Assembly (NCBI GenBank): GCA_016288255.1
Contig: JAEEYS010000113.1
Coordinates: 1-13,810 of the forward strand
DNA from: Bacillota bacterium
GTDB taxonomy: Bacteria > Bacillota > Tb-RUG-66
Length of the DNA stretch: 13,810 nt
Direction of reading: 5' to 3'
Shown: positions 7,434 through 13,111 of the stretch, piece by piece
How the letters are laid out: every line of letters starts with the position of its first letter
Position numbering within the stretch: position 1 is the stretch's first letter
Notes under the pieces: generated by a model
What the model was told of the DNA's origin: nothing
Database searches by the model: none
The model's input: the letters and a program-made list of their open reading frames with translations, nothing else
Translations under genes and position numbers: made by a program

Positions 7434-7448
7434 TAGATAGCTTATCTA
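7434..7448. promoter_or_regulatory. 15-bp palindrome, candidate operator of the SDR unit
   Basis: TAGATA-GCT-TATCTA is a perfect 6-bp inverted repeat. It falls just after the proposed -10 box at 7452-7457 and covers the expected transcription start near 7445, upstream of the GGAGG site. This is a typical place for a repressor to bind. No regulator gene is visible in the window. Confidence 0.4.
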
Positions 7449-7451
7449 ATC

Positions 7452-7481
7452 ATTCTAATATCAGTGTAGTGAATCTTGCAA
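7452..7481 (-). promoter_or_regulatory. possible promoter of the second (SDR/ene-reductase) unit
   Basis: On the minus strand TTGCAA (7481-7476) and TAGAAT (7457-7452) are separated by 18 bases. The -10 has one mismatch to consensus and the -35 has two. This would give a leader of about 40 bases before the SDR start. Confidence 0.4.
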
Positions 7482-7563
7482 TATGACTTGCTTTTTACAA
7501 ACTACCCTCTAATTTATTTTATTTTATTTTCCTGTATTTGTAAAGGTCATCGCCTTAGTTTCT

Positions 7564-7592
7564 AAAAGAAAAATGAACACCTTTTTTCTTTT
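7564..7592. other. AT-only hairpin in the 7405-7794 gap
   Basis: AAAAGAAAAA (7564-7573) and TTTTTCTTTT (7583-7592) form a perfect 10-bp stem with a 9-base loop. The stem is nearly all A/T. On the minus strand the 3' arm itself is T-rich, so weak termination of read-through from the symporter gene is possible. Confidence 0.3.
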
Positions 7593-7596
7593 AAAT

Positions 7597-7704
7597 TACA
7601 AAACTTTGTATTTTGTTCCAAATAAAATTTTCAAAAGAGATCTCCCCTTTTTCTATCATCTTTTTTGAAAATCGTTTCACCTCTTTTAAAAATCATTTTG
7701 GAAC
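7597..7704. repeat. nested imperfect inverted-repeat element of unknown kind
   Basis: The outer arms GTTCCAAA (7615-7622) and TTTGGAAC (7697-7704) pair perfectly. Aligned further inward they give about 20 matches in 25 positions, both arms ending in AAAAGAG. An internal perfect 10-bp pair (ATTTTCAAAA 7627-7636, TTTTGAAAAT 7663-7672) competes with the outer extension. A separate TACAAA-AC-TTTGTA hairpin (7597-7610) flanks it. No convincing gene lies here; short open frames on either strand lack a proper ribosome binding site. It may be a small MITE-like insertion or a structured RNA leader. I see no target-site duplication and no riboswitch class I recognise. Confidence 0.4.
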
Positions 7705-7733
7705 AGTCATGTCAAAAGCATTCCTGCCAACAA

Positions 7734-7763
7734 AAAAAAGGACAGCTTGCGCTGTCCTTTTTT
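7734..7763 (-). terminator. intrinsic terminator after the symporter gene
   Basis: AAAAAAGGACAGC (7734-7746) pairs with GCTGTCCTTTTTT (7751-7763) around a TTGC loop. The minus strand ends in a run of T. It lies 31 bases after the symporter stop at 7795, closing the upstream unit; the symmetric A/T tails make it potentially bidirectional. Confidence 0.88.
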
Positions 7764-7794
7764 ACTTATGTATCCAACTCAACTTTTTTCAAAG

Positions 7795-9384
7795 TTATTT
7801 TAAAGCTGGAGCTGCGTATCTTTCTACTACTTCCATGTTTTCTTCAATGTGATGATTGATTACAGAAGCTGTAGAAGCAGCGTTTCCTGTAACAGGTTTT
7901 TTCTTGCTGCTTAAGTCGAACAAGTCTACCAAGTCTTGGATTTCTTTCGGTTCTTGCGGTGTGATCAAGGATACGATCCATGTGATCAACAAACCGGAAA
8001 TGATAGCAACACCGGTCGGCTGATAGATGTCTTGCAATCCTGTGATAACCCAGCCGGTACCTATGATGATAGCGCCCCAGAAGCCTACTAAAACACCAAT
8101 TTTGGTTGTTCTCTTCCAGAACAAGCTCAAGATCATACCAGGACCTAAAGAACCAAGCCATGTCCAAGCATTACTGGAGATCCAGTATACAGATTTGAAG
8201 TGAGTGAATGTTAACAGATAAGCTAATAAACCTAAACCGATAGTTGCCCATCTACCAACTTTCAATACTTTTTCTTCAGTCCATTCTGGATGAAGGATTT
8301 TGAAACCAATATCGTTTGCGATAGCGGAGCTACCTACTAACAATAAGGAGTCAGCTGTGGACATAACGGCAGCGATGATACCAGCTACCAATACGCCGCA
8401 GAAGAATCCCGGAAGGTGATCCATGAACATTGTGATATACAACATTTCTGGGTCAGAGTTTCTGATCATTTCTACACTTGGATAGATTGCTTTACCTAAG
8501 ATACCGGCAATAGCAGTCCCTGTTTCGAAAACAGCCATGATGATCATTACCAAAGGTAACATTTCAATAGATGTTTTTGTATCTTTTGCAGCCATAAAAC
8601 GAACATTTACGTGAGGGTAACCAAATGTTCCGAGTACGATAAACGCCCAGCTGATCAGGTATGGAATATCTTGGAACGGTTCGATAAATCTAGATTCCAA
8701 TTCCCCGGCATTTACCATGTTTACTAAGCTGTCCCAGCCAGCACCGAAACCACCGGCTAATTTAACTGCCAAGAAAGCTAATACTAAAGAAGCAACACAC
8801 ATGATCATACCTTGTAAAAAGTCGGTCCAGCAAACTGCGAAGAAACCGCCGCCTGTGGTGTACCCAACAACGAATAACGCTGTAATAATGATACCAACCC
8901 ATTGCTGCCAACCAAACAAGGTAGCCAAAACTTTACCGCCGGCTGTAAACTGGCTCATTACGTATACGGTAACACCGATTACCATAATGACACAAGTACA
9001 CCAACGCAAAACGTGTGATTTGTCTTTGAACCGGGCTTCAAAGTAGTCCGGAATGGTAACTGCATCCAACACTCTGGAAGCAACTCTCAATTTGAAACCT
9101 TGTGTAAAGAAGATTGCGATATAAACAACAAATACAAATACGTAGTCGCCCAATACAGGCATACCAGTTGACCAGAACATCCCGGCAATCCCTGTAAAGA
9201 TAAAACCACTCATGTCACTGGCACACATAGATGTTGCCAATACCCATTGACCCATGCCTCTACCACCTACGTAGTAGTCGACGTTGTTTTTGTTCATTTT
9301 ACCGGCATAAATACCGACAAACAATACAACGGCTAGGTAGATCACAAAGCCGGCCATCATTATTCCTGTTCCTTGTCCGCCCAT
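7795..9384 (-). CDS. sodium:solute symporter (SSS family, PutP-like)
   Basis: A 529-residue integral membrane protein with about 13 hydrophobic segments, the usual size for sodium/proline or pantothenate-type symporters. It takes up a substrate using the Na+ gradient. The PutP signature is clear: YYVGGRGMG (37-45), then ASDMSG at 55-60, where D57 and S59 correspond to the Na+-site residues D55 and S57 of E. coli PutP. MSTADS at 341-346 places S342/T343 at the second Na+-binding pair, and FGYPHVNVRFMA (254-265) matches another family block. A charged cytoplasmic tail of about 55 residues follows the last helix. The start is set by GGAGG 8 bases upstream, and a 34-residue membrane peptide gene ends only 3 bases before it. 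The substrate is unknown; from context it may be the compound processed by the redox enzymes. Confidence 0.93.
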   Translation of the reverse strand: MGGQGTGIMMAGFVIYLAVVLFVGIYAGKMNKNNVDYYVGGRGMGQWVLATSMCASDMSGFIFTGIAGMFWSTGMPVLGDYVFVFVVYIAIFFTQGFKLRVASRVLDAVTIPDYFEARFKDKSHVLRWCTCVIMVIGVTVYVMSQFTAGGKVLATLFGWQQWVGIIITALFVVGYTTGGGFFAVCWTDFLQGMIMCVASLVLAFLAVKLAGGFGAGWDSLVNMVNAGELESRFIEPFQDIPYLISWAFIVLGTFGYPHVNVRFMAAKDTKTSIEMLPLVMIIMAVFETGTAIAGILGKAIYPSVEMIRNSDPEMLYITMFMDHLPGFFCGVLVAGIIAAVMSTADSLLLVGSSAIANDIGFKILHPEWTEEKVLKVGRWATIGLGLLAYLLTFTHFKSVYWISSNAWTWLGSLGPGMILSLFWKRTTKIGVLVGFWGAIIIGTGWVITGLQDIYQPTGVAIISGLLITWIVSLITPQEPKEIQDLVDLFDLSSKKKPVTGNAASTASVINHHIEENMEVVERYAAPALK

Positions 9385-9387
9385 GCT

Positions 9388-9492
9388 CTATTCCTCCTCC
9401 GTTTCTGCAAATTTTTTCAACAGATATCCTCTCATTAGGAAGGCTACAACAATAAAGAATACTTGAATAAGTAAATAAATAACTATTGGCAT
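9388..9492 (-). CDS. 34-residue membrane peptide, putative symporter small accessory subunit
   Basis: A short frame from ATG at 9492 to TAG at 9388 has a strong GGGAGGGG site 6 bases upstream. The peptide is a single predicted transmembrane helix (about residues 2-20: PIVIYLLIQVFFIVVAFLM), then RGYLLKK and an acidic tail ETEEE, which predicts the C terminus inside by the positive-inside rule. Its last codons contain the ribosome binding site of the symporter gene, which begins 3 bases after its stop, so the two are probably translationally coupled. Other SSS transporters have small membrane partners encoded immediately upstream (for example YhdT with PanF, YjcH with ActP), but this one is much shorter and I do not recognise its sequence. 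It may assist folding, stability or regulation of the symporter. Confidence 0.72.
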   Translation of the reverse strand: MPIVIYLLIQVFFIVVAFLMRGYLLKKFAETEEE

Positions 9493-9603
9493 ATAATGCC
9501 CCTCCCTTTTATTTTATATGATACATAGCGTCAGAGAGTTACATGGACTTACGCAAACATTGCATTTTCAGGATTCTTTTTCTCTTGATGCTTATAAAGC
9601 CGA

Positions 9604-10191
9604 TTATAATTTCTTAATAGATCCATCAAAAGAATTACAGTAATACCCTCTTTTACCGTATTTATCCTTAGTCACCCAATGTTTTACATAAACCAAATAA
9701 CTCAAATCCACTACAATATCCGGAAACCACCAACTGCGATACTTTCTTATGATTTTCCTTTTGCACATGTCCCAGCAAAGATGTTTTCCTTCTTCCTGAT
9801 CTTTGGCACACGGAATCACATTTACTTCGGAGGGATTGACTTCATCAAAAATAATCCTTTCATCAGATTTTACCTGTATAATCTCTCCGTTCACTGCATC
9901 GCACATCAGTTGCATATAAACCCGTCTGGGTTTCATCTTAAGCCGCTTCATGTCAACTTTCATAAAGCAAAGCCAATAGGGATAATAAACAGAACCTACA
10001 TAGGCTGCTTGTTCCCTTACATTACTGTTGTTCAGAAAAGAATTCAGGGAAACATTTTCAGGAAAGACCTTAATAAATCCTTCCTTTGGCTCATCCGCCA
10101 GACCACCCATTATCTCCATGTGGTTCACTTCATCGACAGGATCGTCTTCAGAATGTTCCAAATTCGCATATTTTTCAGGTTGTGTATCCAT
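9604..10191 (-). CDS. hypothetical protein, Cys- and aromatic-rich, probably cytoplasmic
   Basis: A 195-residue protein of unknown function. AGGAGGGG lies 9 bases before the ATG. The first 50 residues are acidic and probably flexible. Two later blocks look alike: YPYWLCFMKVDM...RVYMQLMCDAVNGEI (70-104), and LSYLVYVKHWV...KRGYYCNSFDGSI (163-191). Each has a hydrophobic/aromatic strand, a basic turn, a Tyr-rich strand with a Cys, then an Asp-x-x-x-Gly or Asp-Gly-type turn, as in PepSY-like or other small beta-alpha repeats. Cysteines at 75, 97, 128, 139, 143 and 185, with C139 and C143 spaced as CxxxC, could bind metal. There is no signal peptide or membrane segment. It lies 49 bases after the ene-reductase gene and upstream of the symporter pair, in the same direction, so it is likely co-transcribed with both. 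Confidence 0.8.
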   Translation of the reverse strand: MDTQPEKYANLEHSEDDPVDEVNHMEIMGGLADEPKEGFIKVFPENVSLNSFLNNSNVREQAAYVGSVYYPYWLCFMKVDMKRLKMKPRRVYMQLMCDAVNGEIIQVKSDERIIFDEVNPSEVNVIPCAKDQEEGKHLCWDMCKRKIIRKYRSWWFPDIVVDLSYLVYVKHWVTKDKYGKRGYYCNSFDGSIKKL

Positions 10192-10240
10192 AAAAATGTT
10201 CCCCTCCTAAATTCCTGATTGCAATAAACTTTTAAATCGA

Positions 10241-12181
10241 TCAGATCTTATGACCCAATACAGCGCCTTCTGCAACAGCGTGTTGAATTCTTCTTACTCT
10301 CAAAGCGTCACCGATGGTATAAACATCAATACCCGGTAAAGCTGCTTTTACTTCTTCAACCAACGCATTGTTTGGTCTGGAGCCGATTGCCATGATAACG
10401 GTATCTGCAGGAACTTCTTCTGTTTTACCGTCTACTTCTACTACAACTACATTGTTTTTGAATTCTTTTACAGTTGTAGAGGTCATAACTCTAACGTTTT
10501 TGTCTTCCAAGTCTTTTAACAACCAAATCTTGTTGCCAAAAGGAACGTCTCCGGCAATTTGCGGTAACATTTCAATGATAGTAACCTTTTTGCCTTGTTG
10601 TGCATAGTAGTTAGCCGTTTCGGAACCAACAGCACCGCCGCCTACTACTACCAGGTTTTCACCTTTTACTTCTTTTTTGCCGCTTAATACTTCCGGTGCA
10701 GTTACGATCAAGTCTTTGTTGTCTGCGCCCGGAATCGGCGGGATGATCGGTGTAGCGCCGGTAGCGATAACAACTGCGTCCGGTTTATATCTTCTGATCA
10801 CGTTTGGTGTACCTTCCACGCCTGTTACGATATTAACGCCCCAGTTGCCTGCTTCTCTGATTCTGAAATCGATTACATTTGCAAAGTCGCCTTTATGCGG
10901 GATCTTTGCAGCATACATAACCTGGCCGCCCAATGTTTCTTCTTTTTCAAGAAGGGTTACTTTGTGGCATCTCTTTGCCAAAGTAACTGCTACTTCCAAG
11001 CCGGCAGCGCCGCCGCCTACTACAACTACGTTTTTGTATTCTGTAGCTGCGTTGAAGTTATATTCATATTCATGACCTGCATATGGGTTTTGTGTGCATT
11101 GTACCGGTTCGCTGTAGCATGCGTTCAAGCAGTGGATACATTGTCTGATATCTTCGAATCTGCCGTCTTTTACTTTGTTGACAAATTCAGGATCTACGAT
11201 TGCTGCTCTACCGATAGCAACCATGTCGGCTTTGCCGTTTCCTACGATATCTTCTGCGATTTCCGGCACGTGGATCTTACCAACGACACATACAGGAATA
11301 TTAACGGCTTTCTTTACTTTTTCTGCAGCTTCGCCCAAGAAACCGGGTTCTACTGCGCCGCCGGTGATGATCATATAAGCGCTTTCCAACATAGCGTCGG
11401 ATACGTTGATCAAGTCAATGCCGGCTTCTTCCAATATTTTTACTTCTTCTACAGTATCATCAACTGTTCTGCCGCCTTCCAATACGTCATAAGCACTGAT
11501 TCTGAATGTGATCGGGAAATCAGGACCTACTGCTTTACGAACGGATTTTACGATTTCAACAGGGAATCTCATTCTGTTTTCTCTGCTTCCGCCGTATTCG
11601 TCTGTTCTTAAGTTGGAAAGTGGGCTGATAAACTGATGGATCAAGTAGCCATGTGCGCCGTGGATTTCTACACAGTCAAAGCCTGCTTCTTTGGCACGTT
11701 TTGCTGCAGCGCCCCATGCTTCTACGTATTCTTGGATTTTTTCTTTGGAAAGTTCATTGGCAACTTGGCCTTTTGTACCTTCTGTTGCGGATGCGGAATA
11801 AACCGGAAGACCGGTTGTTTTGGTAGAAGTGCCTCTACCTGCGTGGTGCAATTGGATACCGATTTTAGCACCATGTTTGTGAGCAGCTTCTGTCAATCTC
11901 TTGAGTCCGGGAATGAATCTGTCATCCCAAATACCCAATTCGTTTGTTGCTGCTCTACCTTCGGATACAACAGCGGTATATTCTACGATGATAAGTCCTA
12001 AACCGCCTTTTGCTCTTGCTTCAATGTAGCCTACAAAACGATCGCCAACAGTACAATCCGGTTCTCCGAAAAGAGTCCCCATACCTGGCATAACGAATCT
12101 ATTTCTTACTTCCATATGGTTGATTGTGATTGGTTGCAATACAGCCATATTTGGTTTAAAGTTACAATTACATGTTTTCAT
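10241..12181 (-). CDS. FMN/Fe-S/FAD ene-reductase, BaiH/FadH/2-enoate reductase family
   Basis: A 646-residue NADH-dependent flavin reductase for C=C bonds. The FMN TIM barrel (about 12-345) carries IHGAHGYLIHQF at 173-184 with Y179 as the likely proton donor, and LRTDEYGGS at 191-199. The 4Fe-4S ligands are C348, C351, C355 and C362; the last gap is only 6 residues, against 10 in the other ene-reductase of this window and 11 in FadH. FAD motif GGGAAG is at 389-394, and NAD motif GGGAVG at 514-519 with E537 suggests NADH. The FadH active-site His is not seen at the aligned place. The N terminus has a short extension with two cysteines (MKTCNC) before the barrel. An AGAGGTG site lies 8 bases before the ATG. 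It follows the alpha/beta-barrel protein gene by 53 bases. It may act on a different unsaturated intermediate of the same pathway as the first ene-reductase. Confidence 0.93.
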   Translation of the reverse strand: MKTCNCNFKPNMAVLQPITINHMEVRNRFVMPGMGTLFGEPDCTVGDRFVGYIEARAKGGLGLIIVEYTAVVSEGRAATNELGIWDDRFIPGLKRLTEAAHKHGAKIGIQLHHAGRGTSTKTTGLPVYSASATEGTKGQVANELSKEKIQEYVEAWGAAAKRAKEAGFDCVEIHGAHGYLIHQFISPLSNLRTDEYGGSRENRMRFPVEIVKSVRKAVGPDFPITFRISAYDVLEGGRTVDDTVEEVKILEEAGIDLINVSDAMLESAYMIITGGAVEPGFLGEAAEKVKKAVNIPVCVVGKIHVPEIAEDIVGNGKADMVAIGRAAIVDPEFVNKVKDGRFEDIRQCIHCLNACYSEPVQCTQNPYAGHEYEYNFNAATEYKNVVVVGGGAAGLEVAVTLAKRCHKVTLLEKEETLGGQVMYAAKIPHKGDFANVIDFRIREAGNWGVNIVTGVEGTPNVIRRYKPDAVVIATGATPIIPPIPGADNKDLIVTAPEVLSGKKEVKGENLVVVGGGAVGSETANYYAQQGKKVTIIEMLPQIAGDVPFGNKIWLLKDLEDKNVRVMTSTTVKEFKNNVVVVEVDGKTEEVPADTVIMAIGSRPNNALVEEVKAALPGIDVYTIGDALRVRRIQHAVAEGAVLGHKI

Positions 12182-12234
12182 GAATTTTACACCTCTAAGA
12201 TGGATTTTTTAATTTTCAACGATTTCCCAGTATC

Positions 12235-12573
12235 TTATCTTTCTTCGAATTGAAGTTGATAGTATACAGCATCGTTTAAGCTGGATAATGTTGTGTGTTC
12301 CCATTCATGCCATTCTGCGCTGTCTTTGATTCTTTCAGGTGTATCCTGTACGATATTTGCCAAAGCTGCTTCTACTTTTTCAGGACTTTCGATTTCATAG
12401 ATGCTTAAATATTCTTTGATACCGTTTCTTTCTGTTACAACTCTTCTGCCGGTTACCATTTCAGGTACTCTGGACATGAATCTTTTCATGTATGCTTGGT
12501 ACCATTGTTCGAATGCTTCTTCGTTTTCCGGATTTACTTGGTATCTTAGTACTAATAAAGGTCTGTTTTTCAT
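12235..12573 (-). CDS. small dimeric alpha/beta-barrel protein (EthD/ABM-like), first gene of the upstream unit
   Basis: A 112-residue protein with the pattern of the ferredoxin-like dimeric alpha/beta-barrel superfamily: a first strand PLLVLRYQV (5-13), a helix EEAFEQWYQAYMKRFMSRVP (18-37), then VTGRRVVTERNG and the strand EYLSIYEIESPEKVEAAL (54-71), with a second helix and a final strand. The W-Y helix followed by VP and an RR strand resembles EthD-like and antibiotic-monooxygenase-like proteins, which include isomerases, cyclases, heme enzymes and proteins of unknown role. The His usually found in the EthD helix (WY..eH) is replaced (WYQAYMKRF), so no catalytic residue can be named. AGGAGGG sits 8 bases before the ATG. 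Its place as leading gene suggests a pathway role, perhaps handling an unstable intermediate; this is inference. Confidence 0.78.
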   Translation of the reverse strand: MKNRPLLVLRYQVNPENEEAFEQWYQAYMKRFMSRVPEMVTGRRVVTERNGIKEYLSIYEIESPEKVEAALANIVQDTPERIKDSAEWHEWEHTTLSSLNDAVYYQLQFEER

Positions 12574-12620
12574 AATAAAAACCCTCCTGTAGAATAAATT
12601 ATTTATTTTTTATAAAAATA

Positions 12621-12689
12621 GTGTGGACTCTGCCACCACATATAGAATCAAAATTATGTATATTTATGTTTGCTTATAGGAAAAACATA
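12621..12689 (-). promoter_or_regulatory. leader hairpins of the upstream unit
   Basis: The proposed 5' leader (about 160 bases, from near 12732 to 12574) holds two inverted repeats. TATGTTT (12665-12671) and AAACATA (12683-12689) have an 11-base loop. Nearer the gene a GC-containing stem forms from GTGTGG (12621-12626) with CCAC/CCACA (12633-12640), in two alternative registers. The second is followed on the minus strand by TATTTTTATAAAAAA, so it is weakly terminator-like. Attenuation or a protein-binding leader is possible. I do not recognise a known riboswitch. Confidence 0.3.
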
Positions 12690-12738
12690 TAACAAAAATA
12701 AGCGCACAAAAATACCACGAATTACATCGATTTCTATC

Positions 12739-12767
12739 ATTATAGCACTTAATTTTTCTTTAAGCAA
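12739..12767 (-). promoter_or_regulatory. promoter of the upstream (ene-reductase/symporter) unit
   Basis: On the minus strand TTGCTT (12767-12762) and a perfect TATAAT (12744-12739) are spaced by exactly 17 bases, a good vegetative-type promoter despite the weak -35. It points to the five-gene unit starting at 12573. Confidence 0.65.
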
Positions 12768-12870
12768 TAGCGGAATTCAGCAATTTTTGAGAATCCTTTA
12801 ACATTGTTTTCTTTTTTTACAACTCCTACCATACCGGAATTTATTTTCATTTTAAAGTATAAATTTTAGC

Positions 12871-12903
12871 GGCAAAAAGTTTTGCCTGCGTTTGTTTTGC
12901 CTG
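12871..12903. repeat. palindrome with direct repeat in the divergent intergenic region
   Basis: GGCAAAA-AG-TTTTGCC (12871-12886) is a perfect 7-bp palindrome, and TTTTGCCTG recurs 15 bases downstream (12880-12888 and 12895-12903). It lies in the 538-base gap between the divergent units, about 100 bases upstream of the minus-strand promoter and 150 upstream of the plus-strand one. It may be a regulator-binding site. Apart from this, the two promoters and the leader hairpins, I see no gene in 12574-13111; a 33-codon minus-strand frame at 12749-12850 has no ribosome binding site. Confidence 0.3.
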
Positions 12904-13048
12904 TTTTTCTCCTTTCTCCCGATTCTCTGCCCTCCATAAAACCATCTTTTTTATTCCCCTGTATTTTTTTGGCATAACGCGGTTTCTATCCGGGACTCTT
13001 TCAGGATAAAACCCCTAAAATGAAATCGGATTTCTTTCTTAAAATCCC

Positions 13049-13076
13049 TTGTTTATTTTAAAATTCTGTGTATTAT
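13049..13076 (+). promoter_or_regulatory. promoter of the YczE-type gene
   Basis: TTGTTT (13049-13054) and TATTAT (13071-13076) with a 16-base spacer lie 36 bases upstream of the ATG at 13112. The AAAGGAG ribosome binding site (13097-13103) lies between them and the gene. Confidence 0.5.
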
Positions 13077-13111
13077 TATAATTAGTAAATGATGTTAAAG
13101 GAGATTTATCC

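Noticed and set aside
7590..7690. Short minus-strand frames (about 21-29 codons) within the inverted-repeat element
   Set aside because: The only start candidates overlap or lack a ribosome binding site, and the frames consist of the palindromic arms themselves.
7613..7852. A plus-strand frame of 79 codons
   Set aside because: It reads straight through the terminator hairpin at 7734-7763 and into the antisense of the symporter gene, without a ribosome binding site.
732..12573. Calling the locus a bile-acid 7-dehydroxylation (bai) operon
   Set aside because: The ene-reductases and SDRs are of the right families, but baiB, baiE, baiF, baiG and baiI-like genes are absent and the transporter is of a different family.
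12749..12850. A 33-codon minus-strand frame upstream of the ene-reductase/symporter promoter
   Set aside because: No ribosome binding site before its ATG, and it overlaps the -35 box; it is likely chance in AT-rich DNA.
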